Position numbers and translations under genes: made by a program. A DNA stretch of 36,325 bases, taken from the NCBI GenBank assembly GCA_025356575.1, contig JANXSP010000030.1:1-36325 (forward strand), read 5' to 3'. Below are positions 18,637 to 27,181 of this stretch, in pieces. The notes under the pieces were generated by a model. The model had not been told where the DNA came from. It saw nothing but the letters and a program-made list of their open reading frames with translations, and did not search any database. Numbering within the stretch: position 1 is the first letter of the stretch; each line of letters starts with the position of its first letter. Origin of the DNA: Novosphingobium sp. (GTDB lineage: Bacteria > Pseudomonadota > Alphaproteobacteria > Sphingomonadales > Sphingomonadaceae).

Positions 18637-18668
18637 TGGCAGCGGGAACGGACGGCAGCGGGAACAAG
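18637..18668 (+). repeat. Short tandem repeat between transglutaminase and Anbu genes
   Basis: The 12-mer GGCAGCGGGAAC occurs twice, 4 bases apart, in the 112-bp gap before the Anbu gene; the rest of the gap is rich in related GGCGACGGGAC-like units. It may be simple repeat drift in non-coding sequence. Confidence 0.5.
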
Positions 18669-18731
18669 CAGGCGACGGGACCGACGGGCGCGACGACGGG
18701 CCGGCAGGAACGGCAGGGGAGCTAGCGGACG

Positions 18732-19559
18732 ATGACCTATTGCGTGGGAATGGCGCTCGACGATGGGATCGTGCTGATGAGCGACACCCGGACCAATTCG
18801 GGTGTCGATAACATCTCGGTTTTCCGCAAGATGTTCCACTGGTCGGTCCCTGGCGAACGACTGGTGGCGGTGATGACGGCGGGCAACCTCGCGACCACCC
18901 AGGCGGTGATCAGCCAGCTCGAAGAACGCACCAAGGCGCCGGACGAACGGCGCAATTCGGTGCTCGAGGCACCGACGATGTTCCAGGTTGCTTCGATGAT
19001 CGGGCGGCTACTGCGCGACACCATCCGCTCACGCCAGGCGGATAACGGCCAGGAAGGATCGGCGCGCTTCACCGCTTCGTTGATCGTGGCCGGGCAGATC
19101 AAGGGGATGGAGCCGCGGTTGTTCATGATCTACCCCGAAGGCAACTTCATCGAGGCGAGCTTCGATACCCCGTTCTTCCAGATCGGCGAGACCAAGTACG
19201 GCCGCCCGATCCTGCTGCGCGGCTACGACCGTTCGATGACGTTCGAGGATGCGGTCAAGCTGATGATGGTCAGCTTCGATTCGACGCTGGCCGCCAATCT
19301 CTCGGTCGGGCTGCCGCTCGATATGCTGGTGCTCAAGCGCGATCAGTTCGAGCCGCTGCGCCAACAGCGCATCCAGGCGAGCGACCCCTATTTCAAGGCA
19401 ATCTCGTCAAGCTGGAGCGAGGCGCTGCGCCATGCGTTTCATTCGCTGCCCGATTACAGCTTCGATGAGCCGGTGGCCGAGACCATCGACGCGGAGAGCG
19501 TGACGGAGCCCGGCGCAGTCGCCAAATTGCCACCGGCCAAGCTTGCGGCAGCTACCTAG
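18732..19559 (+). CDS. Anbu (proteasome-like N-terminal nucleophile peptidase homolog)
   Basis: The 275-residue member of the ancestral beta-subunit family (COG3484) is related to proteasome beta subunits and HslV. It starts MTYCVGMALDDGIVLMSD: removal of Met exposes Thr2, the expected nucleophile, and no propeptide is present, as known for Anbu. D18 of LMSD and the Lys in VFRKMFHW match the proteasome-fold active-site region. Anbu forms open-ring or helical assemblies in studied cases; the natural substrate is unknown. A GGGGAG lies upstream. The order ATP-grasp, alpha-E, transglutaminase, Anbu is the classic arrangement. Confidence 0.93.
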   Translation: MTYCVGMALDDGIVLMSDTRTNSGVDNISVFRKMFHWSVPGERLVAVMTAGNLATTQAVISQLEERTKAPDERRNSVLEAPTMFQVASMIGRLLRDTIRSRQADNGQEGSARFTASLIVAGQIKGMEPRLFMIYPEGNFIEASFDTPFFQIGETKYGRPILLRGYDRSMTFEDAVKLMMVSFDSTLAANLSVGLPLDMLVLKRDQFEPLRQQRIQASDPYFKAISSSWSEALRHAFHSLPDYSFDEPVAETIDAESVTEPGAVAKLPPAKLAAAT

Positions 19560-19593
19560 CGGCTTTTGCCTAGGCTGATTTGCGTACGTATTA

Positions 19594-19608
19594 GCTCCAT
19601 TTTGGAGC
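19594..19608 (+). other. Small inverted repeat downstream of Anbu
   Basis: GCTCCA and TGGAGC pair over a 3-base loop in the 171-bp gap between Anbu and the regulator. No T run follows, so this is a weak terminator candidate at best; an operator is also possible. A further TTACCC/GGGTAA pair flanks the later part of the gap (19619-19666). Confidence 0.3.
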
Positions 19609-19730
19609 AGCCGAAGCATTACCCGACATCCCGCTAGCGTTGGAAAACATGGTTACGATGGGGTAAAAAACTTCCAGATCGGGCGCAGCCGGGTTCGCAG
19701 ATGGGCGCCGCCACGCCCACACCTTGGGGC

Positions 19731-20336
19731 ATGGAAAACCGTCCCACCGTCCACATCGTCGATCCCGAGACGCGCTATCGCGCCGAACTTTCGCGCACCG
19801 TGCTGGCGTTGGGGCATCATGCCGAAGTCTATGCCAGCCCCGCTGAACTCCTCGACCATCCGCCCACCGCGGGGATCGTGGTCGCCCGCGACGGAGAGGG
19901 TCCGGGCGAAGATGTAGCCGGGCTGATCGTCTCGCTCCACGATCGCGGTTGCTGGTTGCCGACGATTGCCACGGGCGAAGCGCCCTCGGTCCAGCGCGTC
20001 GTCGCGACGATCAAGAGCGGCGCGCTCGATTACCTCGAACTGCCGCTCGACGCTGCGCGGTTGAGCCCCGCGCTCGGCCGGGTGATGGCCGAGGCGCAGG
20101 CCCACGCCGGCGCGCGCGCCGCGATGATGGCGGCGCGGGCGCGGATCGGTGCGTTGAGCCAGCGCGAACGCGAGGTGCTCGACTGGCTGGCGCAGGGCTG
20201 TAGCAACAAGGCGATCGCGCGCGAGCTCGAGATCAGCCCGCGGACGGTCGAAATCCACCGCCACAACATGATGGGTAAGCTCGGCGCGCGGCACGCAGCC
20301 GAAGCCGTGCGGCTCAAGATCGAGGCTGGGATTTGA
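19731..20336 (+). CDS. LuxR/FixJ-type regulator with degenerate receiver domain
   Basis: The 201-residue protein has an N-terminal FixJ-like receiver domain (about 4-115) and a C-terminal LuxR helix-turn-helix: LSQREREVLDWLAQG, NKAIARELEISPRTVEIHR. In the receiver, the phospho-acceptor Asp position (FixJ VTDLRMP) reads VVARDGE, apparently Ala, and the conserved Lys of KPF is Leu (LPL). The first acidic pair is reduced to VDPE. It is therefore unlikely to be switched by ordinary phosphorylation. No histidine kinase gene is near. The ATG at 19731 is preferred because the receiver fold starts right after it; an in-frame ATG at 19701 adds 10 residues. It may control the Anbu operon it follows (inference). 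Confidence 0.85.
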   Translation: MENRPTVHIVDPETRYRAELSRTVLALGHHAEVYASPAELLDHPPTAGIVVARDGEGPGEDVAGLIVSLHDRGCWLPTIATGEAPSVQRVVATIKSGALDYLELPLDAARLSPALGRVMAEAQAHAGARAAMMAARARIGALSQREREVLDWLAQGCSNKAIARELEISPRTVEIHRHNMMGKLGARHAAEAVRLKIEAGI

Positions 20337-20346
20337 CCCTGGCAGA

Positions 20347-21018
20347 TTAGCGGCAGAACGCCCGGCCGCTCAGTTCCAGATGGAAGTGATCGCGGTGCGC
20401 GGCGTTGTACCCGGGGCCGAGCACTGTCCCGAAGCGGCGGCACGCGCTGGAATGGATCGTCCCGAGAAAACGCTGCTCGGACGCGGAGCCCGCGGCCCAG
20501 TCGCCAAGCACCGAGACCCGGCGCCCGTCGGCGAGGATGAAGGCCGAGACGTCGATCGCGCCCGCAGTGGCGTGGGCAGAGCGCCGCTCGGACCCCGCGA
20601 TGTTGCGACAACTGTAGCTGCCCATCGTCTCGATCCGGACCAGCGGGCTGCCCAGGATCTGGCGCGCGGCGCGGTCTACCCCGAACCGCGCCCAGGCGGC
20701 GAAGGTCTCGGCCAGCGGGCAGGCGACCGGGCCCAGGTTGGACAGCGCGAGCACCGCGTCGTCGCCCTGAAGGCTGGCGAGTTGGACGGTTCCGACGGTC
20801 GAACAGCCGGCACCGAAATAGCGGTCGGGCAGCGGGGTGAAGTTGGCGTTGGTCCGGCCCAGACTGGCGAGGCACAAACGCTCGGCCGGAGCCGGGGCGA
20901 ACACCGCGGTGGCCTGCCGCAGCGGCTGGCGCGTCGCGGCCTGGGGCAGCATGCTGCACCCTGCCAAGGCGGCCGACATGCTGAGCGACAGGGCCATCGT
21001 GCGGACAAATCCGGGCAT
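20347..21018 (-). CDS. Extensin-like C-terminal domain lipoprotein
   Basis: The 223-residue predicted lipoprotein (lipobox AALAGC, C21) has the extensin-like C-terminal domain: SAHATAGAIDVSAF in the middle and HRDHFHLELSGRAFCR at the end, with conserved His residues resembling zinc ligands of peptidoglycan-active D-Ala-D-Ala peptidase-like folds. Cys residues in VACPLAE, YSCRN, SACRRFG and AFCR may form disulfides. A cell-wall role is inferred. It converges on the LuxR-type gene (10 bp between stops) and is divergent from serC. Confidence 0.88.
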   Translation of the reverse strand: MPGFVRTMALSLSMSAALAGCSMLPQAATRQPLRQATAVFAPAPAERLCLASLGRTNANFTPLPDRYFGAGCSTVGTVQLASLQGDDAVLALSNLGPVACPLAETFAAWARFGVDRAARQILGSPLVRIETMGSYSCRNIAGSERRSAHATAGAIDVSAFILADGRRVSVLGDWAAGSASEQRFLGTIHSSACRRFGTVLGPGYNAAHRDHFHLELSGRAFCR

Positions 21019-21145
21019 GACCGCGAAGGTGCCGCAACATGGTTAACATGTGGTTACCCCCGGGACGCTGGTCGCGGCGCGCTTGACTTGCTGCGCTGCA
21101 CAACGCAGAGCGGCGCCGGGCCACGCGGTCCCAACGCCGCGCGCG

Positions 21146-21161
21146 CTCTCTGTAAGGAGAG
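21146..21161 (+). promoter_or_regulatory. Hairpin over the serC ribosome binding site (candidate serC RNA element)
   Basis: CTCTC and GAGAG form a 5-bp stem with a TGTAAG loop; the 3' arm and loop contain the AAGGAGAG ribosome binding site, ending 6 bases before the serC ATG. A further GC-rich inverted segment lies at about 21111-21145. A conserved serC RNA motif with hairpins just before serC is known in Alphaproteobacteria; this may be an instance, but I could not align it to the consensus. Confidence 0.45.
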
Positions 21162-21167
21162 ACTACA

Positions 21168-22307
21168 ATGACTGTACCCATGCCCCCAGTGGGCAAACCG
21201 ACTCGCAAACCTGCGCGTCCGTTCTTTTCTTCAGGTCCCTGCGCCAAGCCGCCGACCTGGAGCCCCGAAAAACTCGCTACCGAATCGCTCGGCCGCTCGC
21301 ACCGCGCCAAGATCGGCAAGGCGCGCCTGCAGTACAGCATCGACCTGATGCGCGAATTGCTCCAGCTACCTGATACGCACCGCATCGGCATCGTGCCGGG
21401 TTCGGACACCGGCGCGTTCGAGATGGCGATGTGGACGATGCTCGGCGCGCGGCCTGTCACCACGCTGGCGTGGGAAAGCTTCGGCGAGGGCTGGGTGACC
21501 GACGCGGTCAAGCAGCTCAAGATCGACCCCACCGTGATCCGCGCGGATTATGGCGCGCTGCCCGATCTGGCGTCGGTCGACTGGTCCAGCGACGTCCTGT
21601 TCACCTGGAACGGCACCACCTCGGGCGTCCGCGTGCCGAACGCCGACTGGATCCCTTCGGACCGCGAAGGTCTGAGCTTCGCCGATGCGACCAGCGCGGT
21701 GTTCGCCTATGATATCGACTGGGCCAAGATCGATGTCGCGACGTTCAGCTGGCAGAAGGTGCTGGGCGGCGAAGGCGCGCACGGTGTGCTGATCCTGGGT
21801 CCACGCGCGGTCGAACGCCTCGAAAGCTACACGCCCGCGTGGCCGCTGCCCAAGGTCTTCCGCCTCGTGTCCAAGGGCGCTCTGGCCGAAGGCGTGTTCA
21901 AGGGCGAGACGATAAATACCCCCTCGAGGCTCGCGGTCGAAGACGTGATTTTCGCGCTCGAGTGGGGCAAATCGGTGGGGGGCCTAGCAGGCCTCCAGCA
22001 GCGGTCGGACGCCAACGCCGCCGCGCTCGACACGATCGTGAGCGCGCGTTCGTGGCTCGGACATCTCGCTGCCGACCCCGCCACGCGTTCCAAGACGAGC
22101 GTCTGCCTGACGGTCGAGGGCGCGGACGAGGCAATGATCAAGGCCTTCGCCGGCGCGCTCGAGAAAGAAGGCGCGGCCTACGACATCGCGGGTTATCGCG
22201 ACGCCCCGCCGGGCTTGCGAATCTGGTGCGGCGCGACGGTAGACACTGCGGATATCGAGGCGCTCGGCCCGTGGCTCGACTGGGCTTACGGGGCCGTAAC
22301 CGCCTAG
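21168..22307 (+). CDS. serC: Phosphoserine aminotransferase
   Basis: PLP enzyme turning 3-phosphohydroxypyruvate and glutamate into phosphoserine, the second step of serine synthesis. The 379-residue protein is of the alphaproteobacterial type: FFSSGPCAKPPTWSPE at the N-terminus, GIVPGSDTGAFEMAMW for phosphate binding, and FSWQKVLGGEGAHG with K197 as the PLP lysine. A strong AAGGAGAG precedes the ATG. serA, the first-step enzyme, follows 98 bp later, so the two form a serine operon. Confidence 0.97.
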   Translation: MTVPMPPVGKPTRKPARPFFSSGPCAKPPTWSPEKLATESLGRSHRAKIGKARLQYSIDLMRELLQLPDTHRIGIVPGSDTGAFEMAMWTMLGARPVTTLAWESFGEGWVTDAVKQLKIDPTVIRADYGALPDLASVDWSSDVLFTWNGTTSGVRVPNADWIPSDREGLSFADATSAVFAYDIDWAKIDVATFSWQKVLGGEGAHGVLILGPRAVERLESYTPAWPLPKVFRLVSKGALAEGVFKGETINTPSRLAVEDVIFALEWGKSVGGLAGLQQRSDANAAALDTIVSARSWLGHLAADPATRSKTSVCLTVEGADEAMIKAFAGALEKEGAAYDIAGYRDAPPGLRIWCGATVDTADIEALGPWLDWAYGAVTA

Positions 22308-22360
22308 CCGCGTCCCCGCGCTGGCTGGGACCACATGCCTTCGGGTCGCACATCGCCGAC

Positions 22361-22385
22361 CCAGGTCCCCGCCTTCGCAGGGACG
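22361..22385 (-). repeat. Degenerate REP-type element between serC and serA
   Basis: Read on the minus strand, this stretch contains CCTGCGAAGGCGGGGACC, matching the core of the two better copies after serA. The CCTGC/GGCGGGG arms can form a small hairpin. It is a third copy of the same family within 1.7 kb. Confidence 0.6.
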
Positions 22386-22405
22386 CAACAATCGGAAACA
22401 CAACC

Positions 22406-23995
22406 ATGACCACCACCAAGCCCCGCGTACTGATCTCCGACCAGATGGACCCCAACGCCGCCGCGATCTTCCGCGACCGGGGTTGCGAGGTCGATGAGAT
22501 CACCGGCGAAACCCCCGAGCAGCTCATCGCCCGGATCGGCGACTACGACGGTCTCGCCATCCGCTCCTCGACCAAGGTGACTAAGGCGATCCTCGCCGCG
22601 GCGACCAACCTCAAGGTCATCGGCCGCGCCGGGATCGGGGTCGATAACGTCGATATCCCCGCCGCCTCGGCGCAGGGCGTGGTCGTGATGAACACCCCGT
22701 TCGGCAATTCGATCACGACCGCCGAACACGCCATCGCGCTGATGTTCGCGCTCGCCCGCCAGCTGCCCGAGGCCGACGCTTCGACCCAGGCGGGCAAGTG
22801 GGAGAAGAACCGCTTCATGGGGGTCGAGATCACCGGCAAGACATTGGGCCTCATCGGTGCGGGCAATATCGGCTCGATCGTCGCCAGTCGCGCACTGGGG
22901 CTGCGGATGAAAGTCATCGCGTATGATCCGTTCCTCACCGCTGAACGCGCGGTCGAGCAGGGGATCGAGAAGGTCGACCTCGACGGCCTGCTGGCGCGCG
23001 CCGATTTCATCACGCTCCACACGCCGTTGACCGACCAGACGCGCAATATCCTGAGCCGCGAGAACCTTGCCAAGACCAAGCCGGGCGTGCGCATCGTCAA
23101 CTGCGCACGCGGCGGACTGATCGACGAGGCCGCGCTCAAGGATGCGCTCGACAGCGGCCACGTCGCGGGCGCAGCGCTCGATGTGTTCGAGACCGAGCCG
23201 GCCAAGGCCTCGCCGCTGTTCGGCACGCCGAACTTCGTCAGCACCCCGCACCTGGGCGCCTCGACCAACGAGGCGCAAGTCAACGTCGCGCTGCAGGTTG
23301 CCGAGCAAATGGCCGATTATCTGGTCAACGGCGGGGTCACCAACGCGCTCAACATGCCGAGCCTTTCTGCCGAAGAAGCGCCCAAGCTCAAGCCTTATAT
23401 GGCGCTGGCCGAAAACCTCGGCAGCCTGGTCGGGCAGCTCGCGCATGACAACCTCGACAAGATCTCGATCGAGGTCGAGGGCGCGGCGGCTCAGCTCAAC
23501 ATCAAGCCGATTACCGGCGCGGTGCTGGCCGGGCTGATGCGCCGCTATTCGGACACCGTGAACATGGTCAACGCGCCGTTCCTCGCCAAGGAGCGCGGGC
23601 TCGACGTGCGCGAAGTGCGCCACGACAAGGAGGGCGTCTACCACACGCTGGTGCGCGTCTCGGTCGAAACCAGCCAGGGCACGCGCTCGGTCGCGGGCAC
23701 GCTGTTCGGCAATACCCAGCCGCGGCTGGTCGAAATGTTCGGGATCGGGATCGAAGCCGATCTGGCGGGCGACATGCTTTATATCGTCAACCAGGACGCG
23801 CCGGGGTTCATCGGTTCGATCGGGACGCTGCTGGGCGAAAGTGGGATCAACATTGGCACCTTCCACCTCGGCCGCCGCGACGCGGGCGGGGAAGCGGTGC
23901 TGCTGCTCTCGGTCGATAGCCCGGTCCCGCAGGCAGTGCTGGAAAAAGCCTGCGCGCTGCCGGGGGTCAAGACCGTGCGCGCGCTGAAGTTCTGA
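22406..23995 (+). CDS. serA: D-3-phosphoglycerate dehydrogenase
   Basis: NAD-dependent first enzyme of serine synthesis. The 529-residue protein is of the long form: substrate-binding and Rossmann domains with LGLIGAGNIGSIVASRAL, catalytic Arg in NCARGGLIDE, Glu in FETEPAKASP and His in STPHLGAST; then an intervening allosteric domain and a C-terminal ACT domain (YIVNQDAPGFIGSIGTLLGE) expected to sense serine. The ATG at 22406 starts the family sequence. The open frame extends upstream into serC but that part is not family sequence. Confidence 0.97.
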   Translation: MTTTKPRVLISDQMDPNAAAIFRDRGCEVDEITGETPEQLIARIGDYDGLAIRSSTKVTKAILAAATNLKVIGRAGIGVDNVDIPAASAQGVVVMNTPFGNSITTAEHAIALMFALARQLPEADASTQAGKWEKNRFMGVEITGKTLGLIGAGNIGSIVASRALGLRMKVIAYDPFLTAERAVEQGIEKVDLDGLLARADFITLHTPLTDQTRNILSRENLAKTKPGVRIVNCARGGLIDEAALKDALDSGHVAGAALDVFETEPAKASPLFGTPNFVSTPHLGASTNEAQVNVALQVAEQMADYLVNGGVTNALNMPSLSAEEAPKLKPYMALAENLGSLVGQLAHDNLDKISIEVEGAAAQLNIKPITGAVLAGLMRRYSDTVNMVNAPFLAKERGLDVREVRHDKEGVYHTLVRVSVETSQGTRSVAGTLFGNTQPRLVEMFGIGIEADLAGDMLYIVNQDAPGFIGSIGTLLGESGINIGTFHLGRRDAGGEAVLLLSVDSPVPQAVLEKACALPGVKTVRALKF

Positions 23996-24015
23996 GCGCG
24001 GATATTGCAAACCCT

Positions 24016-24089
24016 CGTCATCCCCGCGAAAGCGGGGACCCAGGGCCTGGCGTGCGGCGCCCTAGGTTCCCGCGTTCGCGGGAATGACG
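24016..24089. repeat. Paired inverted REP-type elements (BIME) between serA and hisZ
   Basis: Two 29-base units, 24016-24044 and 24061-24089, face each other; the second, reverse-complemented, matches the first at 25 of 29 positions. Each has its own internal palindrome (CCCCGC GAAA GCGGGG in the first; CCCGCG TT CGCGGG in the second). Such extragenic palindromes are common in sphingomonad genomes. Here they could end serA transcription or protect its 3' end (inference). Confidence 0.8.
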
Positions 24090-24112
24090 AAAGAGATGGG
24101 TAAAGCCGAATC

Positions 24113-25240
24113 GTGAACACCACCGACCGCGATCTGCTGCCCGAGGGGCTCGAGGACCGTCTGCCGCAAGCCGCGGCGGCGGCCACCCGGGTCATGCGCG
24201 CGGCGCTCGATGTCCTCGATAGCCATGGCTACGACCGGGTGACCCCGCCCACGCTCGAGTTCGAGAAAAGCCTCGCCAGCCGCATGGCTGGGGTCGAGCC
24301 GCGGCGGATGTTTCGCTTCGTCGATCCCGCCAGCTTGCGCACGCTGGCGCTGCGCAGCGACATCACCCCGCAAGTGGGCCGGATCGCCGCGACCAGTCTG
24401 GCCGCGCGCGCGCGGCCGCTGCGGCTGGCGTATGCGGGGCAGGTCGTCACGATCCGCGGCGACGGACTCGATCCGGCGCGCGAACGCCTGCAGCTCGGCG
24501 CCGAGTTGATCGGAAGCGATACCGTGGCGGCTGCAGGCGAAATCGTCAGCGTGGCGATCGAGGCGCTGCTGGCCGCGGGAGCCTCGGGCATTTCGGTCGA
24601 TCTGACGCTCCCCGATCTGGTCGACACGCTGGCGGAACGAGCTTTGCCGCTCGCGCCCGGAAAGATCGATGCGGTCCGCCGCGAACTCGATGCCAAGGAT
24701 GCCGGCGGGCTCGTCGAGGCGGGGGGCGCGGCCTACCTCCCGCTGCTCTACGCCACCGGCGAATTCGACAGCGCGATCGAAAAGCTCTGCGACGTCGATG
24801 CTGGCGGCGCTCTGGCGAGCCGCATCGCCGGGCTGCGCGACATCGCCGCGCGCGTCGCGGGCAAGGCGCGGATCACCCTCGACCCGAGCGAGCGTCACGG
24901 CTTCGAATATCAGTCGTGGTTCGGCTTCACGCTCTACGCTCACGGCGTCCGCGGTGCATTGGGACGCGGCGGAACCTACCGCATCCTCGGCGCCGAGGCC
25001 GGCACCAGCGAGGCCGCAACCGGGTTCTCGCTCTATCCCGACCCCCTGATCGAAACGCTGACGAGCGAGGGCGAACCGCGCGCGCTGCTGTTCCTCCCGC
25101 TTGGCCACGATGCCGCGGCTGCCGAGCAGATGCGCGCGGATGAATGGCGCACCGTTGCCGCGCTCGATGGGTTTGACGACCCTGCCGCACTGGGCTGCAG
25201 CCATCGGCTCGTAGGGCGTGAGGCGGTTTTGCTAGGCTAA
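24113..25240 (+). CDS. hisZ: ATP phosphoribosyltransferase regulatory subunit
   Basis: Paralog of histidyl-tRNA synthetase that partners the short form of HisG in the first step of histidine synthesis. The 375-residue protein retains the class II synthetase core: LLPEGLEDRLP, GYDRVTPPTLEFEKSL, FRFVDPASLRTLALRSDITPQ (motif 2-like) and a late GRGGTYRILG. The anticodon-binding domain of HisS is missing, as expected for HisZ. The start is GTG at 24113. hisG is not in the window. It lies between serA and purA. Confidence 0.93.
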   Translation: MNTTDRDLLPEGLEDRLPQAAAAATRVMRAALDVLDSHGYDRVTPPTLEFEKSLASRMAGVEPRRMFRFVDPASLRTLALRSDITPQVGRIAATSLAARARPLRLAYAGQVVTIRGDGLDPARERLQLGAELIGSDTVAAAGEIVSVAIEALLAAGASGISVDLTLPDLVDTLAERALPLAPGKIDAVRRELDAKDAGGLVEAGGAAYLPLLYATGEFDSAIEKLCDVDAGGALASRIAGLRDIAARVAGKARITLDPSERHGFEYQSWFGFTLYAHGVRGALGRGGTYRILGAEAGTSEAATGFSLYPDPLIETLTSEGEPRALLFLPLGHDAAAAEQMRADEWRTVAALDGFDDPAALGCSHRLVGREAVLLG

Positions 25241-25336
25241 TTCGTCCTCAGAGGCACCAGTGCAACCACTTGGGCTTTCGCACGTTACCGGGCGGAGCGC
25301 GCCATGTGCCAACCCGCCGCGCGCATGAGGTGCCTA

Positions 25337-25804
25337 ATGTCAGAGACTGCGTATGACCCGGCAGATTTCCGCTCCCGCGCGGCGATCGGCGGGGTGCCGA
25401 TCCATGCAATGCTGGTGCCCTTTCCGATCGCGTGCTTCACCGGCGCATTGCTGACAGACATAATCTACAGCAAGTCGGCGAACATCCAGTGGGCCAACTT
25501 TTCGGCGTGGCTGCTTGCGTTCGGGATGTTCATGGGAAGTCTGGCCGCGCTGTTCGGGCTGATCGACTTGTTTTCGGCGCCGCGCGCAACGCGGCCCGCT
25601 GCGGCGACCTGGCACATGATCGGAAACCTCGTGCTGCTCGCCGTCGCGCTGCTCAACAATATCGTCCACGCCCGTGACGGATGGACTTCGGTGGTTCCGT
25701 TCGGGTTGTTCCTCTCCGCGGTGACCGTAGCGCTGATGGTGGTTACCGGGTTCCTCGGCCACCGGATGGCTTATCACCGCACCGTTCGCGGAGCCGGCGA
25801 ATGA
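25337..25804 (+). CDS. DUF2231 membrane protein
   Basis: The 155-residue protein has four hydrophobic segments and the DUF2231 opening GGVPIHAMLVPFPIACFTGA, with its conserved HAMLVPFP motif. His residues in the helices (HMIGN, NIVHARD, GHRMAYHR) suggest possible heme or metal binding, as in related predicted membrane families, but this is not established. The ATG at 25337 is chosen for the GAGGTG just upstream; an earlier start at 25304 adds 11 residues. It overlaps the next gene by ATGA. Confidence 0.85.
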   Translation: MSETAYDPADFRSRAAIGGVPIHAMLVPFPIACFTGALLTDIIYSKSANIQWANFSAWLLAFGMFMGSLAALFGLIDLFSAPRATRPAAATWHMIGNLVLLAVALLNNIVHARDGWTSVVPFGLFLSAVTVALMVVTGFLGHRMAYHRTVRGAGE

Positions 25805-27126
25805 ACCGTGACCCCATCATCGCCGCCGCGCTGCTGGCGCTCACGGTATCGGCTTGTTCGAAGCCCGAATTCACCCCGGATCATCAGCAGGGTGCGGATC
25901 CCGTGCTCCCCGCGGCCAAGCAGTACTTGTTGCCACCGATGAAGATCACCACACCGGTGGGCTGGAAGAGCGGCGAAACTCCGACCGTACCTGCGGGGTT
26001 CACGATCTCTGCGTTCGCGGCCAATCTCAAAGGTCCGCGCAACATCCTGCCGCTCGCCAATGGCGATGTCCTTGCGGTGGAAGCGGGCGGTCCGAGCAAG
26101 GAGCCGGTGACCCGGCCCAAGGACATTGTTTACGGCCTGGTAAAAGGTGCGGCGCACAGTCCGGTTAAGCCGGGCAATCGCGTCATCCTGCTCCACGACG
26201 CCAACGGCGACGGCGTGGCCGACACCCAGACTGTTCTGATCGACAAACTCAAGTCGCCGTTCGGGATCGCGCTGGTCGGCAGCACGCTGTATGTAGCCGA
26301 AACCGACAAGATCATGCGCTATGCTTATACGCCCGGGCAGGAAGCGCCGGTGGCGCCCGGGACGCTGGTCACGCTGCTGCCCGCGGGCGAGATCGATCAT
26401 CACTGGACCAAGAGCCTGACCGCCAGCCCCGATGGGTCCAAGCTCTATGTCGGGATCGGCTCGAACAGCAACATCGTCGAGCGCGGGCCCGATGCCGAGA
26501 TCGACCGTGCGCGAATCTGGGAAATCGACCCGGCGAACGGCGCTGTGCGACCTTATGCAACCGGGCTGCGCAATCCCAACGGGCTGACGTTCGAGCCAGT
26601 GACCAAAAAGCTTTGGGCGGTGATCAACGAGCGCGACGAGCTCGGCAACAACCTCGTCCCCGACTACATGACCACGGTCCAGGACGGCGGTTTCTACGGC
26701 TGGCCGTGGAGCTGGTACGGTAACCACGTCGACATCCGCGTCCGCCCGCAGCGTCCCGAAATGGTGGCCAAGGCGATCAAGCCCGATTACGCGCTCGGCC
26801 CGCACGTTGCTGCGCTGGGTCTTGCGTTCAACACCACCGACGCGTTCCCCGCGCAGTATGCGGGAGGCGCGTTCATCGGTGAGCACGGCAGCTGGGACCG
26901 GACGGTGCCCAGCGGGTACCAGGTCGCGTTCGTACCGTTTACCGCGGGCCGCCCGAGCGGACGCGTGACGACCTTTGTCGGCGGCTTCCTCGACGCCCGG
27001 AACCACACCCGCGGCCGCCCGGTCGGCGTCGCGTTCGACCGAACCGGCGCGCTCCTGATCGCCGATGATATCGGTAACGTGGTGTGGCGAGTGACCGCGC
27101 TTGGCGCGCCTAAGTCGCGGGGCTAG
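25801..27126 (+). CDS. Sorbosone dehydrogenase-like (PQQ-type beta-propeller) lipoprotein
   Basis: The 441-residue predicted lipoprotein (lipobox TVSAC, C19) has a six-bladed beta-propeller pattern of the soluble glucose/sorbosone dehydrogenase family: PAGFTISAFAANLKGPRNI, HDANGDGVADTQTVL, a conserved YATGLRNPNGLTFEP blade, and FIGEHGSWDRTVPSGYQVAF near the end. Family members oxidise sugars or aldehydes with PQQ in the periplasm. No CXXCH heme site is present. The substrate is unknown and PQQ synthesis genes are not in the window. Its start overlaps the DUF2231 stop, and the two probably form one unit. Confidence 0.86.
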   Translation: MNRDPIIAAALLALTVSACSKPEFTPDHQQGADPVLPAAKQYLLPPMKITTPVGWKSGETPTVPAGFTISAFAANLKGPRNILPLANGDVLAVEAGGPSKEPVTRPKDIVYGLVKGAAHSPVKPGNRVILLHDANGDGVADTQTVLIDKLKSPFGIALVGSTLYVAETDKIMRYAYTPGQEAPVAPGTLVTLLPAGEIDHHWTKSLTASPDGSKLYVGIGSNSNIVERGPDAEIDRARIWEIDPANGAVRPYATGLRNPNGLTFEPVTKKLWAVINERDELGNNLVPDYMTTVQDGGFYGWPWSWYGNHVDIRVRPQRPEMVAKAIKPDYALGPHVAALGLAFNTTDAFPAQYAGGAFIGEHGSWDRTVPSGYQVAFVPFTAGRPSGRVTTFVGGFLDARNHTRGRPVGVAFDRTGALLIADDIGNVVWRVTALGAPKSRG

Positions 27127-27181
27127 GCGGGCCGCCAACGAACTATGAGCGACGCAAACCGCGCGGTCTGCCCGTTGCCCT

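Noticed and set aside
21083..21088. TTGACT as a -35 for serC
   Set aside because: No acceptable -10 at 16-18 bp spacing, so not reported as a promoter.
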